From contig OY978526.1 of NCBI GenBank assembly GCA_963854835.1, positions 87,844,846 to 87,908,845 on the forward strand: DNA of 64,000 bases, written 5' to 3'. The stretch is from Megamerina dolium (taxonomy: Eukaryota > Arthropoda > Insecta > Diptera > Megamerinidae). The notes under the pieces were generated by a model that saw nothing but the letters and a program-made list of their open reading frames with translations, was not told the origin of the DNA and ran no database searches. The position numbers were made by a program, and so were the translations under genes. Below are positions 32,165-43,952 of the stretch, piece by piece (within the stretch, counting starts at the first letter, position 1; the number at the start of each line of letters is the position of its first letter).

Positions 32165-33598
32165 ACCATGTTAAGTTTTTATTATTATAGACAACTATAA
32201 CAAGATAACTATCATAAGAATCTGTTTTGCTACATATGTGTATACCTAATTACTCTAAACATAATTAAAATTCCATAGTTATTGTCAAAATTAAAATCCA
32301 TCATAAATTTAGTATCGAATTTTTGACAGATTTTTGATATGCGATATTTGTCAAACAAATCGATATTAATTCGATATTAATCGATATTAATAAAAGTATT
32401 ATTTTTGTCTATAACAACGTGTCTCTGTTTACTATATGTTATAAAGTTAAGTTTTATAAAGTTAATTTTATTAAAAATTTCTGTAATTGAACCTTAACAC
32501 GTAAATATTTGAAATGCGAGTGCTGAAGCGAATTCTTTTGTGAGGTATTTACAATGTGTGAAGGAAATCATTAAGCAAGAGTTTTATATGCATGACAATC
32601 ATTATTTTTCATTATAGAATTATTTCCCAACATCTTTTATACATCTTCTATCGAGTACTATTAAATCTATATACACTATTTAACCCCGTCTTGTTGAGTT
32701 TTACTTTCCACATTGAAGTTACTTTCTCAAGGTAGATTTGCAATTGGTAGATTTAGATTGGCACTATTTTCAATTATTTTCGCTCTGCCACAAATATCAT
32801 TTTGAACCTTTAGTTTTGAGCAACAATCTACATGTATTCCCATACCGTTAAAAAAAAAAAAAAGGTTTTCACTCCACCTATAGATGGTTTGGATATTTCT
32901 GATTTTTTGTTTATACTACTGCAATATTCCATTGCATTTGGGTGCAAAGTAAAAGCAGATATGTCTATATATGCTTACATATTTATGGAACTGTGTATAT
33001 AGAACATTTGAATATGCACCTCATACTGATGGTATATACTTTATGTACATAGAGAACTTATAATTTATTTTTGCCCACAAAAAAAAAAACCGTTATCATA
33101 ATCGTAAATTAACAATTTCACATTTGTGTACGAAATGTTGAATTCATACACATTCATAAGTTCAGGCTTTTGCAAATGGTATGGAGTTTTTTTTTTTTTT
33201 TTTGTTGAAGCTCTCAAATTTCTGTGATAAATAAAAATGCATCAGCAATAAATTTGAAAGTAGGTAGTATTTATTTTGCACGCATACATACTAACGTACA
33301 ATCATATGTATGCTGATAAATTTTTTATTACGCTTGCATATTCATTATCGATTAAAAAATGTTGTTTGTATAACGTTTCAATTAAAAGACATGTGATAAT
33401 AGACTATTTAAATCGTTTAACAATGGAATGACTAATGAAAATTTTCATCAACTTTCACAACAGCAATGCTAAAATATTTAACACAAGCCTACATAAAGTC
33501 TATGGACCTTTTTAAGTATGCCATCTAAAATACAAATCAAAGGTTTATGATCAACATGATGTTATCAACAAGGTAAAGCCTATTAAAATACAATAGCT
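32165..33598. other. Intergenic AT-rich DNA
   Basis: The beginning (32200-32260) still resembles the flank of the MITE cluster (AAGAATCTGTTTTGCTACAT). Thereafter no gene; poly-A and poly-T runs at 32848, 33080 and 33188. Confidence 0.45.
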
Positions 33599-33892
33599 AT
33601 GGTGGCGGTGTCATTTCAAGCGAATGGAAGAATGTCATCCAGTAAAAAAGATTCTGCGTCGGATGTAGGAGAGGGAAATGTAACATCGATGGAAAAATCA
33701 CATGCTGGAGGATCTAGTAACACTTGGAATTTGCAATTGTTGCGACTGAACACAAACAGAAAGAACCGAAAGGCCAAGTGACCACAAAAGATACTTGGTT
33801 GCGGCAGCTTATCGAGTAAGTAGTGGAGAGGTTTGAAAGTTGGCGACTCATTTTCCTCTATTCCAATGTATTACTAGAGAAAATGTCAAAAC

Positions 33893-34240
33893 TAACACGT
33901 GATGGGGCGGAAGCATGAGTTTTGTCGCAGACCGATGCAGCCACGCTTGGGGTGTTCGAGAGAAAGATTCTTCGCAAGATCTTCGTTCCTGTTCGCGTCG
34001 ATGACGACTATCGTATTCGAAAGAACCACGAACTGTACGAGCTCTACGATAACATTGACATACTCCAACGCATCACTATTCAGCGTCTGCGGTGGCTAGG
34101 CCATGTTGCGCGTATGGACGAAAAAGCTCCAGCGAAAAGGTGTTTGAAACATAAGCCTTTGGACGACGACGAAGGGGAAGGCCATGCCTCCGATGAAAGG
34201 ACCAAGACGCGGAAAGCATATCTGCGCTTGGTGTAACTGA
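33893..34240 (+). pseudogene. LINE C-terminal fragment (related APE/RT family)
   Basis: The plus-strand frame at 33922-34236 reads LGVFERKILRKIFVPVRVDD, DYRIRKNHELYELYDNIDIL and RLRWLGHVARMDEKAPAKR, corresponding to residues 767-830 of the long LINE protein but clearly diverged, so it is a sister subfamily. The preceding GAEA.VLSQTDAA (33905-33945) is in a shifted frame. The tail is truncated after a D/E-rich stretch. Confidence 0.85.
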
Positions 34241-34269
34241 TTAGAGAAGGCGCGCGCAAAACTGAGACA

Positions 34270-34545
34270 CCTGGAAAAAATAAAATAAATATGCAACTCT
34301 TAAAGCCCCAAAGGGCTCTTTGGCCGAGGGTCTCTTCCATTACTGTTGTGCTTGTTACATTTTGAACAGTATTAGAGGGGGCCTAGTTGTTACTGCCGGA
34401 AGAATTGCCAATTGCTTGCCGACAGGTGGGTACCGTTCGAAAGAAAAATATTTTAGATATTAAACTTGTTATACTTCAGCCGAGGATTGAACTCACGACC
34501 TACAGATCAGAAGGCCAACACACTAACCACTGAGCTACGGCACCC
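34270..34545 (-). mobile_element. tRNA-derived SINE, copy 3 (best-preserved head)
   Basis: The minus strand begins GGGTGCCGTAGCTCAGTGGT; TAGCTCAGTGG is a good RNA polymerase III A box and GAGTTCAATCC, about 40 nt further on, a good B box, so the head is tRNA-like. It is followed by the family body: TTTTTCTTTCGAACGGTACC, CTGTCGGCAAGCAATTGGCA, AATACTGTTCAAAATGTAAC and CCCTCGGCCAAAGAGCCCTT, ending TGCATATTTATTTTA. Relative to copy 4 it lacks an internal segment of about 75 bp. Which tRNA it came from is not clear. Confidence 0.82.
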
Positions 34546-34970
34546 ACATATGCTTCGTATACGTTATCTATGATACTGATTTAGTGCTGAAAAAAGTAGT
34601 TGAGTCGGTTTTTTTTTTCTGTGGTAAGTAAGCATTTTTCTTTGTAATGCTTTGACTAACAAGGTAACGTGTCTAACTATCTCAACCTGGTAAGGCTAGC
34701 GCAATCCTTATTGAACTCATCGCAAGTCAACTCACTAGACATCATGTAGCTAATTCTGCTTGCTATGTGATGGCGCTTTCGCTTTTAATGAAGGTCCTCC
34801 ACGTGGCAACCACGAGGTAATGTCTTCCTGACAGCCGCTGGGAGGCGTCTGAAATGATTGGCGAAAACATCCACCTGATTAAAATTTTACTGAAAATGAT
34901 ATACGTCTGACCAAACTTTCTCGACTTTTGTTGCCGAATTTTCACACATGCGCCAATTTTAAAAAGGTTG
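34546..34970. other. Intergenic DNA between SINE and LINE fragments
   Basis: Nothing recognised. The frame at 34763-34945 (minus) has no domain. Confidence 0.4.
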
Positions 34971-35690
34971 CTTACTTACTTATGTGGCCATTACAACCGA
35001 AAATCGATTTAGACTGAATTTTGCATGCTTCACCATCTATCTCTTTTCTTCGCGAGCTGATGCCAGTTAGAAATTCCACACCCCATCAAGTTCTCCAGTA
35101 CTTTGTTATTCTCCGAAGTCTGCCTCTTCTGCGACGTCCATCAGCGGGTTCCGAATATAAGACCTTCTTAGCTGGAGCGTATTCTTCCATTCGCTCGACA
35201 TGATCTTGCCTGAATTTCGAAACGTTTTACGTCGGTGTCGGCATACAGCTCATGATTATACCTTATTCGATATTCGCCACCAATGCAAATAAGTCCAAAG
35301 ATCTGACTTTTCTATCGGAAACTACGATCATTCTCTCATCTGAGGTGGAAATTGTCCAAGCTTCGTCGCCATATTTAAGGACAGGCATGAGGAGAAACTT
35401 GTAGAGCGTGGTTTTCGTTTCCCTATAGGTTGCTTGACTTCTATTAGGCAATTAGTAGGCAATTAGCCCAAAGTAGCACCTTTTAGTAAGAGTGATACTT
35501 CGCAATACCTCCAGACTTTAATGATTTTAATGCTGGTTCCAAGATGGACAACGTCGGGACCCTTTGTTTATTGACACTAGACACTTCGCCTTGCTCTCGT
35601 TCACCGTAAGACTCATTCGACGCCAATCTCTTTCAAACTCTGATGTCAATATCATCGGCATACGCTAACTGCTTGACACTTTCATATAAA
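34971..35690 (-). mobile_element. Decayed 3' fragment of the APE/RT LINE family
   Basis: Starts with the tail repeat TTGCTTACTTACTTATGTGG and follows the long LINE through CAGTTAGAAATTCCAC, GGGTTCCGAATATAAGACCT, CCACCAATGCAAATAAGTCC and GAGGTGGAAATTGTCCAAGC, to ATGTCAATATCATCGGCATA. Reverse-strand peptides such as LLMPVLKYGDEAWTISTSDE are legible. Several deletions remove pieces of the reverse transcriptase. Confidence 0.85.
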
Positions 35691-36289
35691 TGCAAAAGTA
35701 TTTAAATTATTAAAAACGTTCTCACTATTTCTTAAATGCAATATTTCATGGCAGCGTGCTCTATGTACTAGTGAGTGCATATTACAAGCGTGTCCTTTTT
35801 ATTTTTGTTTCGGCCGTTGTCGCTGGAACCTTCCATTCCATAAATAAGCATTTTACGTAAAAAGCATTTGCAATGAGGAAAATGTAGAAAATAAATAATG
35901 CATAGTACGAATTGTGTTTAATGGAGTGTTGTATAATTTGAAGGCAGCGCTGATGTTTCCTACAACCACAGTGTGATTCGTGTACATATGTGTATTTTAG
36001 AGCTAGCAAATATTTTAATTACAATTCGCAGTCGGGATAAATAATTCTCATATCAAGGCTCGAAGCGCACAGTAGTTTTGTTAACCGCTGTACTTATTTC
36101 GCTTATAGGGATAGGAAAGTACTGTGAAGCAAACGTAAATTATTTAAAAATACAACTCAAAAATGAAACTGATATATTTGGAACAATGTCAATATTCTTG
36201 TCACTTTTGTTATATTTTTCAGTATTTTATATTTGAAAAAAATAAACCCTCCCACAAAGCCTTATTTTGTAATTATTACATTTGTGTAA
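35691..36289. other. Upstream flank of the Tom40-like gene
   Basis: Presumed promoter and 5' UTR of the downstream gene; no motif identified with confidence. Confidence 0.4.
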
Positions 36290-37441
36290 ATGAAGTGTGA
36301 ATGGTGCCCACCGAAATTTTTTACCAAATTTCCAGACTGCTTTCAAGTTTATCCAGGCAGACCGGAGCGAAAGAATCCTGGCAGCATACAAGACCTGCAC
36401 ATATTGGCACACCGTATTATGCCAAAATTTGCCGATGGCATCGAGTTGGACTATGCACATCGTCTTGCATCAAATAAGATCATAACAAGTAATTGGGTAT
36501 TAAGCCATAATCGCCCATCTGGCTTTCGTTTCGGTGGTATTTACACATTACGACTGCATGATGAACTTATGGTTAGTTGTGATCAATACAAAATAAAATA
36601 AAAATGTGTGCGAGTAATTTATTTTGTTGAACATTTTGCAGCAAACACCCACAATTACAGCTAACATTAACCCGACAACTTTGGCATCAAATGTCGGAAT
36701 AGTCTACTATCCATTTAATTGCTTACGCCTCGAAACTTTTTTGCAACGTGCAGCTGAAGATATCCCACTAAAAACCCAATTTACAGCAGAATTGAATCGT
36801 CCATGCTCCGTTATAACGGCAAATCTATATGATGTACGAAGCGAAAGCGGCCGTGGTACACTATCATTCATGCGCTCCATAACAGATCATTGGGCTATCG
36901 GAGCAGAGTTGCTATTGGAGTGGAATGAGCCAAACTCTGTAATGGCGGACACTGCATTTGCTGCTCGGTATACTATTTACTTTCCATCACACAAAATTTA
37001 ATAAAATTCTGCATTTATGACTTAAAGTTACTCACAGCACCAATATTCAATTGCGGCTTCTGCCTCTCGGCAAGGCTTGGACATGAGTTACTGGCATCGT
37101 ATCCATCCAAGAATACAAATGGCAACTATGCTTGCTTGGCATCGTAAAATACAAAAAACTATTGCAACTATTTGCTATCAATGGGATTTCGATGATGCAT
37201 TTGTTCGTGGCATGTTTGATTCAGATATGAGCGTTGGTTTTATGTACTATAGGTAAATAAATCGGCTACTATACGTACCTTAAGGTACATGGATATATAT
37301 TAAAAACATTTTAATTACAGAACACTCTCTCATATACCGTGTGGCTTGGGCTTGAATCTTTTAATAAGCCTACCGACGAATCGCTTTATTTTCGGCTTAA
37401 AATTCAATTTGGATCCGAGCGGCCTTAAAAGAGGGGAATAG
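36290..37441 (+). CDS. Tom40-like mitochondrial outer-membrane beta-barrel protein
   Basis: Four exons (36290-36571, 36642-36967, 37028-37252, 37321-37441) with short GT-AG introns give 317 residues. Tom40 forms the protein-import pore of the mitochondrial outer membrane. The protein opens with MKCEWCPPKFFTKFPDCF and then NPGSIQDLHILAHRIMPKFA, matching the NPG-led start of the Tom40 barrel. It continues with alternating beta-strand-like segments and ends with the final-strand region RFIFGLKFNLDPSGLKRGE. It is shorter at the N-terminus than standard Tom40 and well diverged (for example SYWHRIHPRIQMATMLAW), so it is more likely a paralogue like the Drosophila tissue-restricted Tom40 copies than the housekeeping gene. 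Family call strong; paralogue status is inference. Confidence 0.83.
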
Positions 37442-37669
37442 GCAAGTCGCGGTGCCTTAATTAGATTACATACCTATATATTTTATAAATTAATATCAAC
37501 AGTAATAATTTTAAATTTGTTAACAAAAATATTTCTAAAATCACGAAAAATCAAAATATACAAGTATAGTTTGTAATATACCCATCTGCATTTAATATTC
37601 GTGTTATTTTTTCAATCAATAAATTTGATTTGAAAATTTGAAAATTCTATTAAAATTAGAGTAAAGTTG
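37442..37669. other. 3' flank of the Tom40-like gene
   Basis: An AATAAA at 37618-37623 is about 180 bp after the stop and is a plausible polyadenylation signal. Otherwise AT-rich. Confidence 0.5.
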
Positions 37670-38260
37670 TAAGTTGACGAAACTTTCCAACTCCAGCACG
37701 CGAAACCAGACTGAAGTCTGTTAGAGGATATGTGTCCTACGGCTGATAACTCTGAGGGCCAACCACAAGTGTTATGGGCACTGCGACAATAAGAGGTCTT
37801 TTGTACCCAAGACTGTCTACGACACTAGAATCTCCTCTACCTTGAGGCGAAGCCTGGCCAGGGCTGGACATTCGCAAAAGATGTGGATCGATGTTTCATC
37901 CTCCTCCAGACAGACTCTACACTACGTGTCAGAAGATTATTCCATTTTGTGGAGATGGTACTTTAATCAGTTATGTTCTGAGAGATAGCCGGTTACTAGG
38001 CGTAGATTTGTTCTACTAAGACTAATTCTGTCAAAAGCTGTATCAAAGCTGACGGGGGTTTTCGCTTGGCGGAGACCTGTCGAATTTGTCCATTGTATTT
38101 GGTATTTGTCGTGGTAATATTTTTCTATCATAGCTTTGGTCGATGCCCAGCTTATATCGCAGAAAGATTGTGGGCGTTCGTCCACCATTTCATTGCCTTC
38201 AATTCCGTTGTGCCTCGGCACCCAACATAATGTGACCTTATTTTGAATGAAAAGTTTTTG
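37670..38260 (-). pseudogene. RNase H and C-terminal region of a decayed LINE
   Basis: The minus-strand frame 38221-37967 reads PRHNGIEGNEMVDERPQSFC, the last catalytic block of a retrotransposon RNase H ('W-P-H-GI-GNE--D'), followed by SLSRTNLRLVTGYLSEHN. Beyond a frame change, 37920-37830 encodes a CRLC..EDETSIHIFC..-like zinc-knuckle region typical of the C-terminus of these LINEs. Different from copies A and B of the other RNase H LINE. Confidence 0.78.
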
Positions 38261-40085
38261 TAGGATAAGGAAACATTCGGTGACTAGTTGGGAAGATAAA
38301 TTTTATTTGATGGCAGCTTGGCTGTTTGAGTAGTCTGGAAGTCACCCTTGGTAGAGCCAGACTGCCAAGGGAAGCCTAGCTTAAAACAGAAGGGCGGTAG
38401 GTATTCTGAGTTCTCATATTAAGACGATTCTAAGTCTAGAGTCTAGAGTCTATTTCTAGCCGCACCACGGAGAGGATGTAGCCGCACTACCGTAGTGTAC
38501 ACAGTTATGGCACGTACACTAATGTGTTACATGTAAATCCCCCTGCCTACCTATAAATATAAATACAAATAAAAATAAGTAGGTCGATTTAAAATACGAA
38601 ATATCACAAAGTTTTCTTTTCGCGTAACATCACTTATAGAATTATTTAATTCATAAGCGCTTTTCTAAGCGTTTTCTAAATATACTTCAATATTGGATGT
38701 ATACAAAAAGCATGCATACATGCACGTAATCACACATCACATACATGCAATTACAAATGTGTTCCCAATAGCCTTCTGGGTATAGGCAAACGTTTTGTAA
38801 ATCTTTAAAAATTACTGTAAAATTCATCGGATATGAAAACCTAATGATTTGTAAACATAAAGATAAGCACGCAACTTGTATTTTTGCATTAGGAGCACAT
38901 ACATACACATTCATATGTGTGTAGAGGTATACGTATGTAAGTATGTATATAGTGAAATAATTTAAAGAAGCCAATGTGTTTATTCATTTTAAATTATGAA
39001 ATTAGTATTGAACACTGTTTAATCAATAAACTAATCGAAAAGTAAATCATTAATACATTTTAATTGTGGATACGCACCATAATTAATTTAGGTTTGTATT
39101 TAGTTCATATTCAAACTCTGTCGTCAAAATAACAAAAAAATTGTAATATGCTTATATTCATAATGTTGTTTCAAAATTGATTATATCTATGTATTTTGAA
39201 ATAGTTAGAAGCGATCACAAATCAAGGAATGGTTCAGCAAATCAAGGAATAGTTACAACAAAAAATATATTAAATTTTCACAATTTATATTTATAGTTCT
39301 GTTTTATGTTCAATTGAACATATTTACCTACCTTTAACGCATTTCTTGTAACAATTCTCTCAGATTCTTCAGCTACGTCATAGGTTGCTAGATTTTGACT
39401 ATAAGGTGGGTGACCAGCAAAATACAATTTTTCCCTTTCAAAATCGCTGTTGTGGCAGCTGCTATACGTGGACATGTACTCTCATGATGCTTCTATATGG
39501 TATTACTGATGACAACTGGCAAATTTTAGTGTACCAGTTTAATGACAGTTTCTTTTATCGAATAAAATGTTGCCCTCAAATAATTCAACATTCAATAACT
39601 AAGTGGACACTAAGATAGTATGAATTTTTCTGAGGGTAATATACTTAAAAAAGGGAAAATCTACAAAAAAAGGTTTCAAATTTTGAAATCAAAATAAAAA
39701 CGAACGAATTGATATTCTATAGGCCAGGAAAAATGTTACACATTTCTTCAAGAAATGAAATCGCAATCGAGAAAAATGAAACAATCATTTTCTGTGTGCG
39801 CGCTTTACTTACGATGGAACGTTTATTAGCAGATCAAATGAACATAGCCTCTTCAACGGTGACAATTAAATCTACATCATTTCCACTGCCATCTGCCTAT
39901 ACGTAAAGAGTTTCAATTCCATACAACGAGCGGACAAAATTCGAAGTAATTATATTGTCATATTTCAATGAAACTTTACCTATTGTAAATTAGCTACTGA
40001 TCTTAAATCTGAAATTAATTTATAATTTATATTGACTTCAAATATAGGCTGTGAAAATACTTCAATTATAGAGTGAAAAAATGTT
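38261..40085. other. Intergenic AT-rich DNA
   Basis: 38261-38540 is GC-richer and may be upstream debris of the same LINE. A two-copy repeat of CAAATCAAGGAATGGTTCAG / CAAATCAAGGAATAGTTACA lies at 39219-39257. No gene is supported; the frame at 39709-39906 has no domain. Confidence 0.4.
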
Positions 40086-40680
40086 ATTGAATTATATTCA
40101 AATTATGACGAAATCAACCAGCATAACATTTACTACGAGGAGAGATACATGTCCCCAAAATCAAATTGAACAATATTTCAGTTCCAAAATCCGAAACTGC
40201 TAAGTACTTGGGCATTCACCTGGAAAGATGACTAACGTAAAGAGCACACATTTTTGCTAAAAGGAAAGCTTTTGCTATACATTTCCGCAACGGGTATCGT
40301 GTTGTATCGTCAATCTCCCCTCTCCATGGAAAACAAAATCATCCTATATGAAACAATGCTCAAACCGGTGTGAACTTACGGTATTCAACTGTGGGGAACA
40401 GCATCCAACTCCAACATAGAAATCCTCCATAGATTTCAATCCAAAACTGTGCGAATTCTAGTTAACTCTCCTTGGTACGTAACGAATGCCCAAATTCATA
40501 AAGACCTGAAAATCCCCCTAGTGAAGGACGAAATCAAAGAAAAAGCTACAAAATATCGATAACGACTACAATCACACCGAAATGAGCTTGCCGCTATTCT
40601 GATGAGATTATCGCGAATTTTTTCGAGGCTGAAAAGGAAAACACCGCTACAGCTTGTGTCATAGCTTCCACAACATTAAA
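40086..40680 (+). pseudogene. Jockey-like LINE reverse transcriptase remnant
   Basis: Plus-strand pieces read ISVPKSETAKYLGIHLER, then (after a stop) AHIFAKRKAFA, MENKIILYETMLKPV, TYGIQLWGTASNSNIEILHR, FQSKTVRILVNSPWYVTNAQ and IHKDLKIPLVKDEIKEKATK. This is the familiar 'YLGIHLDRRLTW...YGIQLWG' thumb region of jockey-clade LINEs. Stops interrupt it several times and the catalytic palm is absent. Confidence 0.85.
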
Positions 40681-41698
40681 ATAATTTATTAAGGAAGGAT
40701 GTTCCACAGGGAGCATACGTTCCACATGTTATTATCTGTCATAACTTTCCTTGGTTTAAGTCAAATTTTTGTAAAATATCAATTATTGTATTTAGACAGC
40801 ATACAAATTTATTAAATATTTACATATATAAAAAAAAAAACAAACAAAAAAGTTTTCATTAGTTATTAACCAACACTCTTGAATTTTATTCGTTGGCGAT
40901 TGAACCTCACTCACATGACGAATGTACCCTTTTTCCCATTTTTGATTTCTATGAAAATCATTAAAAAACAAAAAAAGAAATCATTTGGATAATCAATCCA
41001 TAAAGATGAAGGATGATAGCAAATGTAAATGTATTAATAAGAAATAATTTTTCATAAAAAGTTATTAGTATATTGTGGATAAGCATAAAAAAAGTGGCGA
41101 ATGTCATCTACCATATCCATATATAATAACAGAATTATAATTATATGTACATATATCCTTTTTAATGGATTAAAATACTATTCACAAATTTATATATTTA
41201 TGAAATTTGATCGTCATCGACGAACGAATCTCACCACGGTCGTGGGGAAATTTTTTGCAATTTCTTTCCGAATTTGTTTCAATTGGACAATTAACTGTCA
41301 AATCCATGAATCGAAATCTTCGATTTATTTCTACTGCTCAGAGCACTCTGACACGGGGTGTTTTACCACAATGCTGCCGAACGAGACATCATATAAATGT
41401 ATGGTATACGTTTGTAAAAAGATAATAATAAATACCTACAAAGTTTATACAATGTTGTCATAAAAGCGTAGTAAATTCTTTGCATCATGCTTAAAGAATA
41501 TAATCTTCAAATAATGGAAAAACTTTTGTTGTTAAGCAAACGCATTTATTTCGGCTTTTAAATTTCTCATTTTGTTATATATTTTTTGGTGGTTTATTCC
41601 AATTTTCAATTTCATGAAATTCATGCAAAATACGAATTCGTTTTTTTTCTTTCTGATTATATTAAGGCTTTATTTGCCTAATTTACGCATGTATTTAT
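40681..41698. other. Intergenic DNA upstream of IFT56
   Basis: AT-rich. At 41200-41410 two overlapping plus frames are open; one has MNRNLRFISTAQSTLTRGVL, which looks like a mitochondrial presequence but is not joined to any downstream exon I can find. Confidence 0.4.
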
Positions 41699-41713
41699 GT
41701 TTCCATGACAAAT
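41699..41713 (+). promoter_or_regulatory. Candidate X-box (RFX site) upstream of IFT56
   Basis: GTTTCCATGACAAAT fits the RFX X-box layout of two half-sites (GTTNCC and RRHRAC) around an AT spacer, with the final C of the second half replaced by A. It lies about 97 bp before the IFT56 start codon, the usual position for RFX control of ciliary genes. Confidence 0.5.
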
Positions 41714-41809
41714 ATGCAGCCCTACGGTTGTCATGATGTTAAACGACATTGCATTAGCTGAAATGCCACAACAAATAAAAAAATTCCACATACTTTTTGG
41801 TGAAAAGCT

Positions 41810-43868
41810 ATGGTAATTTGAATTATATTTTAATAAATACATTTAAAATTCCAAATTAATTATAAATATAATTTGAAAATAGATTTTATCACGAGGTAAA
41901 ACAGATTCGGCTAGCTCTAGACAAATATCTAGTGGGACAAATGCAAAAAAAACGCCTCCCACTTTAGAGGATTTTATAATCAAACGCGATTATACCGGAG
42001 CTCGCGCTTTTCTGGGGGTAAGAATTTTGTTTGGTTTTATATCAAAATTAAGAAATCCATAGTCGAAATATATTCAATTCCACAGTTTGTTGACAAGGAA
42101 GAAGATGACAGTAAAAAATTGCTCATCAATCAATGGACTGCTTTTTGTAGTTTTCATTTGGGCGACTATCAACAGGCCTTAAAACAATATCAATCGATTA
42201 AAGATGAAGAACCGGATTCAGAAAACATTAATCTGAATTTGGCGGTATGCATGTTCTATTTGGGCATGTACGAAGAGGCTCAAAAGCATATCGAACAAGC
42301 TCCCAATACAGACCTAAAACTACGCTTACTTTTTCACTTGGCACACAAATTGAATAATGACGAACAAGTTATGCAACTTCATGAGATATTACAAGAAACA
42401 GTCCAGGATCAATTGACCATAGCATCAATGCATTATTTAAAAGCACACTATCAAGAAGCCATCGATATTTATAAAAGAATACTTTTGGACAATAAGTGAG
42501 TATATTTGTTGCATATACCTTCTTCATTACCAGTATAACAGAGTGTGATTGAAAAACTTCCCACAGAGACTATCTGGCCATTAACGTATACTTGGCATTA
42601 TGTTTCTATAAACTGGACTATTATGATATGTCACAAGAGGTTCTCGATATTTATTTATCGAAACATCCAGACAGTACTATAGCAATCAATCTGAAAGCTT
42701 GCAATCGTTTTCGTCTTTTCAACGGGCGCATTGCCGAGCAGGAAATTAAAAATATTGCCGATAATGGTACTTTCGGTGCGGATCTCATCAAACATAATTT
42801 GGTTGTATTCCGCAATGGAGAAGGAGCCATGCAAACCTTGCCATCACTACTTAACATCGTGCCGGAAGCACGTTTAAATTTGGCTATTTATTACTTACGG
42901 ATTGGCAATATACAACAGGCACACACTTTAATGAAAGAGGTGCAACCCACTGTGCCGCATGAGTATATATTGAAGGGTGTGGTGCATGCTGCACTAGGAC
43001 AACAACTAGGATCTGTAATAATTAATATTATCATTACTTACATGTACACTACATATACACATTCTCAACTCCTGTTCCTTGCAGAAAGAACACATTAAAA
43101 CGGCACAGCAAAATCTACATTTAGTTGGCAGTTCAGCAACGGAATGTGATACCATACCTGGACGCCAGAGTATGGCATCTGCATTCTTTTTGTATGGTCA
43201 ATTTGAAGAGGTTCTAGTTTACATGAATTCGATCAGAAGCTATTTCGTAAATGATGATACATTCAATTATAATTATGCACAAGCGAAATGTGCCACCGGG
43301 TATTATAAGGAAGCAGAAGAACTCCTAATGCAAATCAATGATTTGGACATAAAAAATCAGCACACTTTTTGTGCAATATTATCTAAATGTCACATACATG
43401 CCAGACGTCCTGAATTGGTAACATTATTTCAAAAATGTATTATCAAAATTCAAAGAAAAAAATGCATCACATTTTAGGCTTGGAATATTTTCATTTCACG
43501 CGACACCAACGCAGAAGCTTTTTTGCTACTACAATTAATTGCCAATGAATGTTATAAATGTGAAGAATTCTGGGTAGCTGCTAAAGCTTTTGATATGCTT
43601 GAGAAGTACTGATAAATTGCCTTAATCCGAACGTTTCAACTTTTACACTTACATTTGATTATTTTTCAGGCTCGATTCAAGTCCTGAAATTTGGGAAGGA
43701 AAGCGTGGTGCCTGCGCAGGTGTCTTGTATGCAATTTTATCAAAATCTGAAAGAGGCCGACCACCCAATGGTGTAACAGATGTCTTAAAATTATTACGCG
43801 ACTCATCGAATCCACAAGCGGATGCTATGGTTAAAACCATACGAAAACAAATAAGCGCTTTTAAATAA
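41810..43868 (+). CDS. IFT56: Intraflagellar transport protein 56 (TTC26)
   Basis: Seven coding exons: 41810-41812 (the ATG itself), 41883-42017, 42086-42495, 42567-43014, 43085-43417, 43478-43605 and 43670-43868. They give 551 residues against about 554 in vertebrate TTC26. IFT56 is an IFT-B subunit that carries cargo such as motility components into cilia and flagella. The body is tetratricopeptide-like helical repeats, with the near-invariant stretches HYQEAIDIYKRILLDN, AINLKACNRFRLFNGR, IPEARLNL-type (VPEARLNLAIYYLR), EYILKGVVHAALGQ, ECDTIPGRQSMAS and IWEGKRGACAGV. The start is inferred: splicing the terminal ATG of exon 1 to ATTTTATCACGAGG yields MILSRGK, like the family's MMLSRAK. An X-box-like site sits upstream. 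Confidence 0.93.
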
Positions 43869-43890
43869 GAAAACCGGTGTTTCGATATTT

Positions 43891-43896
43891 AATAAA
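43891..43896 (+). terminator. IFT56 polyadenylation signal
   Basis: AATAAA 23 bp after the IFT56 stop codon, implying a very short 3' UTR. Confidence 0.55.
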
Positions 43897-43952
43897 AATA
43901 TGTATCGAATGAAATTGATTGGTGTATTTAAACCAAATTAACCGAGCGTCGT

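Noticed and set aside
33599..33781. 60-codon frame starting MVAVSFQANGRMSS
   Set aside because: No domain, and it is immediately followed by LINE debris in other frames; it is more likely a remnant of a repeat than a gene.
34500..34548. Possible genuine tRNA gene on the minus strand
   Set aside because: The A and B boxes are good, but the anticodon and acceptor stems do not close and the sequence continues into a dispersed repeat body, so it is a SINE head.
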